From Dipteris shenzhenensis (Eukaryota; Polypodiophyta; Polypodiopsida; Gleicheniales), in assembly GCA_047967505.1 (NCBI GenBank), contig CM106539.1: DNA of 64,000 nucleotides, one strand, 5' to 3'. A program made the translations under genes and the position numbers. Positions 20,771 to 32,639 of this stretch are shown here, in pieces. How positions within the stretch are numbered: the stretch's first letter is position 1; each line of letters begins with the position of its first letter. Under the pieces are notes generated by a model. The model was given only the letters and a program-made list of their open reading frames with translations, was not told where the DNA came from and did not search any database.

Positions 20771-20832
20771 TTGTCCCAACCTTTGGGATAGTTTCAAGGG
20801 ATGGGTTGAATCAGCAAATCTCCCCCGACCTA

Positions 20833-21597
20833 TGGAAGAAACATAGACATCCCAGTACGATTGGGTGAGTGAGATGACATAAGCAATATCACCATTTTTG
20901 ACCCATAAAGTATAGAAATACGACGCAGCAGAGTGATCATTTAACAACAACAATAGTATAATAACCAAAGAATAGACACAATAGAGCAGAATAAAAATTT
21001 CATATCATAAGATCCAACTGATGGTGTTGTCCACCCGTGCGCTCTCCAGTAGAGCTTCGATGGCGATCTAGATAGATTTTGGATGGAGACGCGAACTTGA
21101 GGTAGGAGTATCGGCATTCGATTTTCAGGTTTAAGAAGTGGCCTCCTTATATAGCCCTTCATAGTAGACTGATTCCACCACACTGGTGGGTTGGCGGTGG
21201 CACATGCATATTGACTTAGCACATTGCATGACTAAGTGTGAGGACTATGGCACATGTTTGCTTGAATTTTGCCACTAAGCAAAGACCATTGACCACTAAC
21301 CATCGACCATGCGTGTGTAAGCAAATTCACATGTGAATTCTCACGCACATGCAACGGAGGGCATATTATCATAGGCCAGGGCCTACCGGTAGACCCCGGA
21401 CCCCACCATTGGGGGCATTGAGCCCAAACCCCCAAGATCGGGGGCGTTGTCCTCAAACCCCCAAGGAGTACGTTGTTCCTTCTACCATCTCCTAACCATC
21501 AAACAGTCACCATGAGACCTCATCTAGTGCCAAAACTAGAATCCTACCAATGTCCAATGCTCACACCATGGCTTCTCCTCATAATGGGGGCCTAACA
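20833..21597 (-). repeat. LTR-like block, probably a solo LTR of a copia-type element
   Basis: On the - strand it starts TGTTAGGCCCCCATTATGAGG-type sequence at 21597 and carries a GGGCTATATAAGGAGG promoter-like box (about 21150). It shares AGCTTCGATGGC and the CTTCTCCTCAT block in the same order with the Copia-1 LTR (7094-7818). No PBS or coding part is attached. The left edge is uncertain and no target-site duplication was found. Confidence 0.45.
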
Positions 21598-21965
21598 AAA
21601 GGGCACTATGGAACATTAGTGGTTACATACGAGAGGTGGGCATTGCACAGATACCAGCATAAAGCACATGATGAGGTCCAAGACATTGTGGATGGCGATG
21701 CATGTGTGAATATTCTATGAAAGGTCCTCTATGGTGCACAAACCGCATGTGAGAATGAAGAGCGATCCTAACACTACACCCAAAAAATGCCTCAAGGTTC
21801 TAAAAGTATTGATGGTGATACTTCCCAGTGATGATACCATGCATTAAACCAATTAGAGGTGGATATTTGTGAAGTACCAGATTACTTCAAGAACTATATA
21901 GATGGTAGTGCCCCCATAGCAATGCCAAGGCCACTACGGGAGTAAGAAGTACAAGAAAGTGATAT
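21598..21965. other. No clear coding signal
   Basis: Probably part of Gypsy-2 between gag and RT, but I could not identify a protease motif here. Confidence 0.3.
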
Positions 21966-22083
21966 ATGAGGGACCAGTCAAAACTAGAACAATCAACCTC
22001 ACCCTCGAAGGAGAGGAAGAAAATTAGTATTCATTGGGAAACAACTCACCCAAGAAGAAGAAACAAAACTCAGGGCACTCTGA

Positions 22084-22900
22084 ATGGAATACCGGGACTA
22101 CCTAGCATGGTCATACAAAGATATGAAAGGAGTTTCACCAGAAGTGGCCATACACACCATACCTATTAGGGAAGGTGCCCGCCCTAAGGTATGTGGATCA
22201 TATTCAAAAAATATTAAATATGGCACCATGGTGTATGATGAGCTAGAGAAGCTCTTAGATGCAAGATTCATCTATGAGATAGAGCACACCAATTGGGTTT
22301 CCCCTATCATGATTGTGCCTAAATGTAACAAGAAGTTGTGGATATGTGTAAAATTAAAGAATGTGAATGCTACCACCATCAACGATCACTATCCCTTGCC
22401 CTAATAGATACAATAATAGAAAAGGTGGCAGGGTCAAAAATCTAAAGCTTCTTAGATGGATTTAGTGGCTACAATCAAGTGCAAATGGATCCTAAAGATC
22501 AATCTAAAATAGCATTTGCAAAACAGAATGGGGAAATTTTCCTACAAAGTTATGCCGTTGGATTATGCAATGCCCCTACCACATTCCAAAGAGTCATGTT
22601 TACTACCTTCAAGTATTTGCTCCTTTTTTAAAATTTTTTAAAGTGTTTGCTCAATAAGTTCCTACAGGTCTTCTTGGATGACTTGTGCATCCATTCCAAC
22701 AAGCAAGGCCACCTACAGTGCCTTGAATTAGTTCTCCTCAAATGCATGGAATATGGCATCTCCCTAAATGTGAGTTCATGGTCACCCATAGGATTTTTTT
22801 GAGACATGTTGTCTCTCAACATGGAATTGCAACCGACGTGGACAAAATCAAAATCATCATGGAATAACCAGCTCTATAGAATTGAAAAGGAGTAGAGGTA
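22084..22900 (+). pseudogene. Gypsy-2 reverse transcriptase
   Basis: 22084-22404 is open and shows the fingers: DELEKLLDARFIYEIEHTNW, VSPIMIVPKCNKKLWICVKL and NATTINDHYPLP, the standard gypsy RT start. After a TAA it continues in another frame with SFLDGFSGYNQVQMDPKDQ, KIAFAKQNGEIF and NAPTTFQRVM. The catalytic motif VFLDDLCIHS (22668-22697) is intact. A Phe/Leu-rich T-run insertion near 22625 and stops disrupt the frame. The thumb and connection part has decayed (RHVVSQHGIATDVDKIK-like reading near 22800). Confidence 0.8.
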
Positions 22901-22979
22901 TTTATGGGTCATGTTCGCTACTAGATAAGATTCATCATGCGATATGCCATGATAGCTGCCCTCTATACAAGTTTTTGGT

Positions 22980-23400
22980 GGAATTATTTTGGATGGACGA
23001 GTGTGACCAAGCCTTTGAGCTTCTGAAGAGGGGCCTAATCACAACACTGATCCTCATAGCTCGCAATTGGGATATTTATTTTCATGTCCACATTGATGGC
23101 TCCAAGTCTGCAATTGGAAGTGTACTATGCCAACTTGGGGATCACAACAAGGATTACCCAATTTACTTTGCCAATTGCCAACTCAATGGTGATGAGATCA
23201 ACTACACAACCACCGAAAGAGAAGCACTAGAAATGGTTTATAGTGTCAAGAAATTTTGATACAATTCATTGGCAAATGATTTTGTATTCTACACTAACCA
23301 TCAAGCACTGCTATATCGTGTGAATCATCTGTGTACAATAGGAAGAATAACCAGTGGCTTCTATTGCTTCAAGAATTCAATTTCAAAATAGTGGTCTACA
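22980..23400 (+). pseudogene. Gypsy-2 RNase H
   Basis: Open to 23259: FWMDECDQAFELLKRGLITT, then DIYFHVHIDGSKSAIGSVLC (first catalytic Asp in HIDGS), YPIYFANCQLNGDEINYTTT and EREALEMVYSVKKF (catalytic Glu in EREAL). After the stop, FVFYTNHQALLYRVN gives the next Asp-region with TNHQAL where TDHQAL is usual, so this acidic residue is lost. It would degrade the RNA strand of the hybrid. Confidence 0.75.
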
Positions 23401-23519
23401 AAGATGCTCAACACTTGTCCAGATGACTTGCCTGATGCAACATTGTTCCAAATTGAGGATGTACCAGACTGGTGTACTAACATCATTGGATATTTAATGA
23501 TGGGAGTATAGCCACCAGA

Positions 23520-24580
23520 GTTGCAACTAGTGGAAGCCCATAAACTCATAATCAAAGTTGCCCCATATGAACTCCACAAAGCACATGAAGGCATTGTAGG
23601 AGGACAATTTGCTGGAGAACCCACAGCTCAAAAATTTCTTTTAGCTCGCTATTGGTGGCCCACATTGTGGAATGATGCCTATGAGTTTGTAAAAAATGTG
23701 ATGTATGCCAAAGAACTGCAAAACCCCAATGGAAAGACTACAATCCCCTAACCATAGTCATGGTGCAACAACCCTTTGAAAAATGGGGAATTGACTTTGT
23801 AGGACCCATACATCTTGCTACTAAAGGAACGCAAGCCTGGCACATCATTGGGGCAACATGTCATTTCACTAAATGGGCTGAGGCAAAAGCAGTATGCAAA
23901 GCTAATGCCAAAAGTACTACCAAGTTCCTTTATGAAAATGTGATCACATGCTACGATTGCCCCTTGGAAATAGTCTCTGACTAAGGAACACACTTTGTTA
24001 ATGAAGTGATCCAGGAACTTTTCTTAGGAATCATGGTTGTACACCAGAAAAGCACTCACTACTATCCTCAAGGGAATGGGCAAGAAAAATCTAACAATAA
24101 AACCCTATGCATTATTCTCACAAAGGTAGCAGAACCCAAATTCTTTGACTAGGCAAAAAAGCTCAACTCTGCCTTATGGGCCCACAAAATCACTTTTAAG
24201 GTTAGCATAAGTTCTATGCCATTCAAAGTACTATATGGTTTGGAGGTAGTAGTCCCATTAAAATTCATTATCCCCAGTCTACGAGCCGCAGTACCGGAGC
24301 ACCTTGAATCCCTAGACACATGACTACTCCAACTTGAGAAACATACTAAAATGAGATTAAGAGCCTACCATGCAATGCTAGTAGAAAAAAGATGAAGGCA
24401 TGGTTGGATAGGATTCTCAACGATGTGGATATTAATGAAGGTAACCTTGTTTTGCTCTACGATGCCAAAGTCCACAAGGGCAAATTAAAGTATCAAGGTC
24501 AAGGACCTTATAAAGTCAAGAAGATCAACCCCATTGCACTATTCTCCTATAAAGTTTGGATGGAGTGCCATTCAAATTAA
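23520..24580 (+). pseudogene. Gypsy-2 integrase
   Basis: The zinc-binding region reads HKAHEGIVGGQFAGEPTAQK and LLARYWWPTLWNDA, with the expected CDxCQR pair destroyed (VMYAKELQ). After a TAA the core starts KWGIDFVGPIH (first Asp), FTKWAEAKAV, EIVSD (second Asp) followed by a TAA at 23982-23984, then GTHFVNEVIQELF. The third catalytic region reads YYPQGNGQEKSNNK where GQAESTNK is usual, so the Glu has become Lys. The C-terminal part (MPFKVLYGLEVVVPL, LEKHTKMRLRAYHAM) is readable to about 24580. Confidence 0.8.
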
Positions 24581-24649
24581 TAATCAATGGTAGAAGACTC
24601 AAGCACTGCTACGACAACTTGCAACTCATCCATGATACCTCGCAAGCCA

Positions 24650-24994
24650 ACACTGACAAAATAAATGATTTGGGAACCCTATATCTCCCTTAGTTAGGAC
24701 TAGATTGTTACATGCACACTCACTGGCAAATGTTCATGTACACACATATAGGTAGACCAATTGACTTCAACCTAGTTACCCTATGGAATTCCAACAAAAT
24801 AAGTATATAGTTACTTCCTATGTAGTTATTAGGTCATGTGCACTCACACGATTTTGCATAGGCACATAGTAAATTGCATCAATAAAAAAAACTATATCAA
24901 GCACTTACATTCCTCACTAATCTACACTTACATTTCCATACTTGCATCCTAACTAATCTACAAGTTTAGTGACCAAGGGCACACCCTATCCAAA
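24650..24994. other. AT-rich spacer between two gypsy elements
   Basis: Follows the end of Gypsy-2 pol; might contain 3' LTR remnants, but I see no paired LTR or polypurine tract. Confidence 0.3.
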
Positions 24995-26016
24995 ATGGAT
25001 GTAGGACCGGAAGTAATGCCAAAGCTAAAGAAGATTTGGCGAAAGAGTCCACAGGCTCAGCACAACAAGACCCCTACCAAAGTTCTTAGTTGTCTACCTC
25101 TTCTCAATCAAAGCAACCATAGGAAATGGTGGTTCAGAGTGATAGCTCTGAGGAGGATTTAGTGCATGAAATGGAAGAAAAAGAGGTACTAATGCAGTTG
25201 CAGTCACCATCTGCCTGCACGACCATTGATGAGGCCGAGTCCTTAGAGTTTGTGTGGGCACCTCCATTGACGTATGCAATTTCCAATGATGCAAAAGCTT
25301 TCCTAGAGAAAAGGGGACTTGGATTTTTGTTTGAGCACCCACAATCCTTGAAAGAAACTCCTATAATGACCACATACATCCAAGCATTTCTCCACTCTTA
25401 TCACTCCAGGGATCCACAAGCACCATCACTGTAAATCAGAGTCCAAATCAGAGTCCACTCAATATTATACTCGATAGTAGAGTGATCCAAAGGACATTCT
25501 CACCCCCAACTATAGGTACAAAATATCCCTCATGCCAAATTTCATGAAAATTAGCCTCTCCTCACTAAGGGCACCAAGTTCCATAGGAATGGAGTACTAA
25601 TTCGCACAATCATTGACCCTAGACTCAAGGAAGCAGCTAAATTTCTATCCATAATCTTGGGAGCCAAGTGTGGCAAGAATCTCTCCCTTCCATTCCACAC
25701 ATTTGTTTTGCTCAGTAAGAGGTAGCTAAAACAAGACTAGATCCAAAATTTGGTCATCTTCTTCACAAAGAAACTCGATGGTTCATTTGGCCGAAAATGT
25801 GAAATTTCCCACTTCTTGGTAATAATCATCAGTAAAGAGGTGCAAGAAAAGGAAATGACTCTACCCTTGCTACCAAAGGATCTGGACATCCTCCTGTCAC
25901 GTGTGTGGGATCCATCACAATCATCTCCTCATGACACATTGCCCAATGAGGATGCCCCAAAAGAACTACCTATGATGGAGGTAAAAAATGAGGAATTTCC
26001 CCAAGAGATGCTATAG
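24995..26016 (+). pseudogene. Degenerate frame upstream of the Gypsy-4 gag; function unknown
   Basis: An ATG at 24995 opens about 45 codons (MDVGPEVMPKLKKIW) in frame 2. A shift near 25128 leads to frame 1, which carries an acidic segment (SDSSEEDLVHEMEEKE), then LEFVWAPPLTYAISNDAKAF and a stop at 25432. The same frame resumes after several stops (GTKFHRNGVLIRTIIDPRLK, EAAKFLSIILGAKCGKNL, FFTKKLDGSFGRKCEISHFL) to the stop at 26016. The persistence of one frame over about 900 bp suggests a former protein of about 340 residues. It lies just before a gypsy gag on the same strand, so may be an extended gag leader or extra ORF. I do not recognise a domain. Confidence 0.4.
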
Positions 26017-26429
26017 CTCGGTGCACACTTGCAACCAATAGATCTCCATCAATAGCAGTAGAGCAAGAGAAAGAGGCTACATCGATAAAAGTCCCACCCA
26101 ACAACAACATGCTAGTAAATGATCCACAAGAGGTTCTACTGCAAGATCAACAATACGACTACTGCACTCAAGTATCAAACCTACCAACAGAGCAACCCCA
26201 CACCAATAATACATGGTCATAGGAGGCACCAGTTGTATCAACAATTTTTCCAATCCTCATCACTATCCTCCATCCTCCATCATCAAGCCAACCAAATGCT
26301 TCGAATGTCAGAATTATTAACTATCTTGTCCAAGGAGGCCCATGCCCAAGAATCAGAATGGCAAATTTGTTTTGAGTAAAAGATAGACTATCTACTCGAG
26401 CTATTGAGTAGAGAAATCTATGTCTAGCA

Positions 26430-27110
26430 CCAACATTAATATAAATTTTTAAAACTTCAAGGGCACTGATGACAAAGAACCATATAGTCATTTGCAAAGT
26501 TTCTTCCAAGTTTGCCACATCAATGGTGCCACAACAAACGACGAATACATGGACTATTTCTCATGTACCTTAATAAAAAATTCTCAGAGATGGTTCAACT
26601 AATTCCCAATTGGATACTTTCTTGATTGTCATACAATGTTTGACGCATCATTCTGGGAAGGTTTAGGCAAGAGATCAATGAAGAAGATGTTTGAATAAAG
26701 CTAAGTGAGCTGAAGAAAAACAAAGGAGAGTCTGTCCAAGAATTTATACTAAGGATGTGTGCTCTTATCAATCGGTTGAGCACTTTCTCAGATGATAAGT
26801 CTATGCAAGCCTAGTTGATCATAGGCTGCACTCAAGTAGATTTGCACAAGCCAGAGATAGTCAATCTGACTAAGAATTATGAAGAATTACTAGATCGAGA
26901 TGTTGCTTTGGAGAAGAGTGAAGGATTAAAGAGCAAGACAAAGAAGAAAGATGCTGACAGAGACACCGAGGAGATGCCAGCAAAGAAACATAAGCTCAAA
27001 GCCGAGATGAAGAAGGCCTTGAAAGAACTAGACATTCAAGGGAAACCAAGCAACAATGAGAAGTGGTATAATAAGTGTTCTAGGGGTGTACATTTAGAAG
27101 AATAATGCAA
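26430..27110 (+). pseudogene. Gypsy-4 gag with degenerate zinc knuckle
   Basis: The + strand reads FKGTDDKEPYSHLQSFFQVC and EYMDYFSCTLIKNSQRWFN (gag core entry), a frame shift, then FRQEINEEDV, LKKNKGESVQEFILRMCALI and NRLSTFSDDKSMQA, the conserved helices of gypsy gag. After TAG at 26813 the frame continues LIIGCTQVDLHKPEIVNLTK into a Lys-rich segment. KWYNKCSRGVHLEE-stop-CKTKYC is a likely decayed zinc knuckle. No pol follows, so only the 5' part of this element survives. Confidence 0.6.
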
Positions 27111-28130
27111 AACTAAGTATTGCAATACTTATGCCGATGTTGTCACTCTATAGGTGGAATCTATCATATAGTCAGTTTTATTGTGATTGCTATGGAGCAG
27201 CATGCCTATCCAACACTATTGGGATGACCTTGGCTTAAAAGTGCAAAAGTACTCCATGATTGGGGTTCTAAAGAGATGACCATTAAAACAAATATTGTAA
27301 TGCCTTATATTCTTGTAGAATTTTTAAAATCTTTGGTGGTACTTCTAATGGCAACAATGACACATGACCAACTTACAGTAACTCTTCCCCAAAACTTGAT
27401 GCATAATTATTCTTGTCTCTTTCTTTCATAGTTGAGCATTGCCAAAAATACATATCTAATTCATAGATCCAAGTTAGTGAAGAGTAGGAACTATCAAGAC
27501 CAATGGTGGATATAGAGATGGGCGCCCTATATGACCTCTTAATAGAAATCAATGTAGAATAAAAAGGCTTCCCTCGCACCTTAAACCACATGACAATGCA
27601 TTATCATGCTCTTGAATGTCTAGAAGACCTACTTGTAGCCACTTAAATCCTTGTACTTACTACTAGACTATCTATTGTGTTTCTTTTCCCAATAACATAT
27701 TGATGCACATTAGGTGCACCATCAGTGCAAAAAGTATATTCTCTTCATCCTACATGGTAAGAATCCTTGCTTGCATGCAACTGCACTTTCACACTTCTAA
27801 CTATAGTATATAGAACGTTCCATTCTCCATACTCGAATATCTCAAAAAATTACAAGTTCTTTTAAGTTTCCATTTCTAGTTTATTCCATAGTCATTCATG
27901 TGTGGAGGTTGCTTCATTATACACTATCTCAAGTTTCAGTTTCAAGTGAAAAGTTTTTTTTTTTTAAGTTTATTTTGAGTGTATGGACAAGCTTCACTCC
28001 AATCCTTAAAGGTGTAGCTGAGACTTAACATAATCGTGTGTTTGGAAGAGAGGGCAAAGAGACGGGGAGAGACTAAGAGAATCCCATAGTGCAATAACCT
28101 CGACAAGGAAGACTAATAGTTTCCTTCTAT
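27111..28130. other. No recognisable gene
   Basis: AT-rich with frequent stops in all frames. A protease would be expected after the gag, but I cannot identify one. Confidence 0.4.
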
Positions 28131-28134
28131 GAGA

Positions 28135-28210
28135 TGAGAGAGAGAGAGAGAGTTTCATAGCACAATAACAATGATAAGAAAACTAATTTATTTAAATGGG
28201 AATGTGACAA

Positions 28211-28303
<93 letters not shown>

Positions 28304-28450
28304 CATGCACACACGTATGCACAATGTCATAGTGCAATAAAAATGACAAGAAAAACTCATCATGCAAACATATTTACTTTGTATTTTTAAGACCACTTAC
28401 CCATAAGCATGGGGTGATTGCAATGTAAACTCTTTATTTCAATGGGAATG

Positions 28451-28490
<40 letters not shown>
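28135..28490. repeat. Microsatellite cluster: (GA)n, (AC)43, (GA)n
   Basis: A short GA run (about 28135-28153), an uninterrupted 86-bp AC run (28215-28300), and a GA run (28455-28489). The phrase (A/T)ATTT-AATGGGAATGTGA precedes both the AC run (28193) and the second GA run (28438), so the flanks are themselves duplicated. Confidence 0.95.
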
Positions 28491-28494
<4 letters not shown>

Positions 28495-29289
28495 CTCACC
28501 ATTTTTGCACATGCTTGCCAAAAATATGCACCCCCTAAAGAGGACTTAGCACATGATGGCAAGAACACTAAGCAGTCTCCCAAGGTGTAGGGAGAGTTCA
28601 TCTTGGTAGACGCTTCCCCCTTCCACCTTATTTTGTTGAGGATGTGCTTGGAAAAGTGTCTGACTATGGCAACGTAGACCATTGTCTATGGGCTAATCTT
28701 GCTTCGATTGTAGGCATCGGAGGGCTATCTGCAATTTCCTCTAGCGTAGTCTACTGAAGCTTCATCAATCCCTTACTTTCCTCCAATCCTCATCCTGATG
28801 TGTGGCAGCAACAACTTGGGAAATGGGAGGATTGATTTGTGGGTGAAAATACATAAGCTAAGATAGGGCAACCCAGTTGCAAGCATGGGTGCATATCCAG
28901 CTACATAGTTGGCAGAGGTTGTATAATGTCGGATTTTGCACTAGGTGTTGAATGGCTAGGCAAGACTTAATCCAAGATCTATCATTGGAAGATTGCCATG
29001 CACTGTGTGTCGGTGACTTGTACGTGTTGCATATCAATGACTTGTCACTGTAGGGCATTGTGGACACATTTCAGTTTATGTGTTGATGCAAAGGTCTTCC
29101 ATTTCACTGTGTAGCTTATGTACACTCATCCTTGGTGAGATACATGCACTTCTGCATTTGTAGGGATCCAAGATGGCCATAGGCATAGCTGAAGCTGCTC
29201 TAGTCAAAGGTGGCATGGTTGCCAATGTTTAAGGGGAGAGTGGAGACTCCTATGGAAGGTTGGCCACATTGCCACATGCCTTGGGCTAG
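28491..29289. other. No recognisable gene
   Basis: Short open stretches only. Nothing matches a known family by eye. Confidence 0.4.
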
Positions 29290-29490
29290 CCCTTTGTTGG
29301 GTAATCCTACTTCTTGAGGTTGGCTATCTTAATGTACAACTCTTCCTTGACCTACTTCCATTCTTTTGCCTCCTCTTTGTAGTGGAGGTCGGCCACCTTC
29401 ATTTGCTCATGATCAAGGTCATAGTTGGCCTGCAACACAAGGATTTGCTCCTTGTAAACCTCTAATTTGAGGCATTTTTTTATGGTGGAT
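29290..29490 (-). pseudogene. Coiled-coil coding relic, unknown family
   Basis: From about 29476 leftwards one frame reads KKCLKLEVYKEQILVLQANY, DLDHEQMKVADLHYKEEAKE then WK, a TAG, VKEELYIKIANLKK and another TAG. The heptad-like spacing of Leu, Val and Ile with abundant Glu and Lys is typical of a coiled coil. It is interrupted by stops. Origin unknown; plant gag-like and host coiled-coil proteins are both possible. Confidence 0.35.
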
Positions 29491-29542
29491 CTCTAAGCTA
29501 AGTTGGCCACAAGTCTCAAATGCCATACCAGAACAAAGATTA

Positions 29543-29880
29543 ATGATAGTTGACAAGAAAAGGGCATTACGTTCTACACTAAGCATGAGGATGGTAGAGG
29601 TGCTACTGCTTTGGATGTACTTTCTCACTATAAGGAAGGCGCCTATTTCTAATAGTTATATAGATAGAGAAGGTAGGTGGGTTGTAGTTAGAAGTAAAAT
29701 TAATAATGGATCTCTCAAAGTATCTTTAGTATATCCCCCTATTAGAACATAGTCAAGAAGGACTACTTGGGAATCTCTAAATGGTCTAGGATTCAATACT
29801 ATCTTGCTTGGGGACTTTAATATGGTTGGATCAATTGAGGACAGATGGTTAAAAAGGGTCCCTACTTGAGTGGCACTGAG
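29543..29880 (+). pseudogene. LINE endonuclease (exonuclease-endonuclease-phosphatase) relic
   Basis: Frame 2 reads DREGRWVVVRSKINNGSLKV and SLVYPPIRT, then TAG (29750-29752), then TTWESLNGLGFNTILLGDFN and MVGSIEDRW. GRW-V-V, V-x-VYxP and the ILLGDFNM-x catalytic block are the hallmarks of the APE-type endonuclease of plant LINEs, which nicks target DNA for priming. The N-terminal catalytic residues are not readable upstream. Confidence 0.65.
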
Positions 29881-29929
29881 CTCCACTCTTGGGAAAATGT
29901 CAGCCCGTCATGCCCACTTTGCAAGTTGA

Positions 29930-30180
29930 CGCAAGACATGCATGATGACACTTCAAGGTCATGCACAAATGGCAAGCGGTGCTGTTGGGCAACACAGAAG
30001 GCTTGCCTCCATGCTGGCAGCATGCTAGCCCTTCATCAGAGCAGCTGTGTGCCTAGCTACTTGGGGACGGAGAAACCAGTTGGCTTTCGGAAAGGGAGGC
30101 ACCTAGTCCGGATCTGGCACAATCCTGGTCGCTGACGCGGCTGTACAACTCCAAGACATGGCATCGGCCGTCCTACTCTT
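29930..30180 (+). pseudogene. LINE reverse transcriptase N-terminal relic
   Basis: The frame ends YLGTEKPVGFRKGRHLVR, comparable to the QTGFRKGRS block at the start of LINE RT. After a one-base shift another frame reads TILVADAAVQLQDMASAVLL then TAG, matching the following D-N-I-L-x-x-x-E/A helix before the catalytic motif. It lies directly downstream of the endonuclease relic on the same strand but with about 150 bp of unrelated sequence between, so this LINE copy is internally deleted. Confidence 0.5.
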
Positions 30181-32639
30181 AGAGCATAGTATTTTGTGTG
30201 AAGGGGATGAACAAGTGAAGTGGGACTCAAATAATCTCATTATAGGTTGAAGTGCCATTTCTCTTTTAATCCCTTAGAAAATGGGAAAGCATGCTACATA
30301 CTTCGGCTTTTAGCGATCAAACATAGTGCAAGCAATTTTGAGTGTTCGAATCTTTGGATTGTATTCCTGATCGCCTTGCTCCCCTTTTAGCGAGTAAACA
30401 ACGCTGAAAACGATCCTGCCCTCGAAACTTTTCGACAATTCTCCCCACTGCCGGCTCCTTGTTTGTTGGTTTGTTCTTGCTGTTTGTTTTCCACAGCTCC
30501 ACTCGAACCGCAAATATTACGTCTCTCTAGTCTCTGTCACTTCTTAAAAGAATCATCTCTCCACGCCGCTAAAACCAACAAGAAGTTCCACGAGACAGCA
30601 TCTGTTCTTCACGAAGGCCACGTTTGTCGTTGCGACGTCGCTTAATTGTGGTACAGGAAGTGCCAATTCGCGACACTACACAACGTGTGCCACGCAATTC
30701 CCGAATGCAAATGACTGAATTGTGATTGGTTGTAGCGAAACGTCATGGAAGAATTACTAGCTTGGATGTCTATGTCATGCTTTCAAAGGAATTGCATCCA
30801 TGATTCCATTGGTTGATGCTCAATTTACTATGTTCATTCCCACTTATCTTGCGAGACCTCTCTCTCTCTCTCAGTCCCTACCTCCATGCCCACATCTTTT
30901 GTGATGCATCTTCGAAAATTCCTCCACTAACCTTTTGGGCAGCCACCACGAGTACACCCTGCCACAGCATTCTACTTGATGCCCGTATTCTTACATTTGG
31001 AGTGTCTTGCATGCAATTTTGTGGTCGACAAGCCTATTGAATGTACATTCATTTTGTTGTGTGGGTGTGTGCACCCAAGTGTGTTACCCATTCCTTGTAC
31101 CACATCCAATAACCAAGAACCACGAAAGCTTTCCTGGAGGTTCACTAGTGTAAGATGACTAAGGCCTCTTTCTGTAAACCCCTATGTGACCACTTTATGG
31201 GGTAACAATTATTTCCCCTCTATAAATTTTTATGAAATTATAAATTCCATTTCTGTAAATGTAAATTTTCAGGAGGAACTTTAAAAATATCATTGTGTAA
31301 GAGGCAAATACACTTCAAGAATTTAGGCAATGTTATCAGAGCTTCATAGGAAAATTGAGTTTAGTAGACGCAACTTGGCCCTTGTTAAAATTTTATTATC
31401 ACTTGCATAAGCCACAATACCCATGTTACTTTTCATGCTTTTGCAAGTGGTAGACAAACCCTCCCTCCCCTCCTTTTTCGTGAATTTAATGCACATACTG
31501 CTATAAGAAGATAGAAATTAAAAAAAAGGAAAGATGTAGGATGAGGCTTACACACAAGCACTATAGAAGGGCCATAGAATGCACTCCCCTCAAAAAATAC
31601 TAGAAGTAATGTGCTTTTCAATTTTAGAGTTGGAGGCCGAATGTTGATAGTTATTGTAAACCTAGATACACAAAATAAATTGACTAGTATGCATAAGTAG
31701 CCTATGAGTAATTCAAGAAGATCAATAGTGTCTCATTTGTTTGTATTTAAGGTAATGCAAGAAGACCGATATTGCTTCATTTATTTGAGTTTAAGATAAT
31801 TGATAGATAGTTTAAGTTCTTTTTATTATAATTTCTAGTCTTAAACTTTGAGCATAATTTATACCGTATGTATCTTTAGCATTTTCATTGATATGGAGCA
31901 TCGACAGGAGGCACAACATGGTGTCTATGAGCACCCAATCCCCTTGGAAGTATCAACATTTTACTTTTACTAATGAGTTGAAAAGGCCAAATGTTGGCCC
32001 TTTTTTAAAGCCTAGGGGTACATCTTGCTTCGTTTCATTGGATTGTTGAGGTTTTGCTATCAGTGAGCACCTATGCAGGCACGCCAAACTCCAGATGTCT
32101 TGCAAATAGTCTAGAATGTTTGAAACACTTTACACCACATCATCTAGCCCAATTTCGTTTTGTTGTTCTAGTTCATCAAGTTGAATTTGTTATACTAGGA
32201 CCATTGTTGCAGCTAGATTTGGGGCTTGAGGGTGCTAAGGAGAGGTAGGATTTCTCAACAACTAGGGGGATTTGTCCTTATGGGATGGGATTCATCCTAA
32301 AGGATTGCATGGCTTATGCAAATGTAAGTTAGTTGTCCACCATAATCAATGCATATCAATATTGTTTGATATCAATATTGTTATGCATATCATGCATATC
32401 AATATTGTTCAATATCAAAGTTGGGTTACCTTATGTTATAAAGACTTATACTGACATTATGTGCATGCACATTGTATATTGGGCACCACAAATTTGGTGG
32501 TTGAATCCTTTGAAAATTGAGTCTAGATCTTAGTACTAGACACTCATTTGCCATAGGGTTGGCCATACATGCATTTTCCCTTCTTGGATAAGTTGGCACA
32601 ATGCATTATCCCTTCTTGGTGGATAAGTTGGCATTGATG
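30181..32639. other. No recognisable gene
   Basis: 30300-30720 is less AT-rich and lower in repeats than its surroundings and carries a 60-codon frame on each strand, none recognised. It could be a degraded gene 5' region. 31200-32640 is AT-rich with nothing coding. Confidence 0.35.
32350..32410. repeat. Short direct repeats of ATATCAATATTGTT
   Basis: The motif occurs at about 32353, 32369 and 32396, and AATATT and CATATG-like palindromes lie within it. Confidence 0.6.

Noticed and set aside
28127-28396. 89-codon frame of alternating Cys-Val
   Set aside because: Translation of the (AC)43 microsatellite.
30340-30360. GTTCGAATC resembling a tRNA T-loop
   Set aside because: No acceptor stem, D-arm or anticodon arm can be folded around it.
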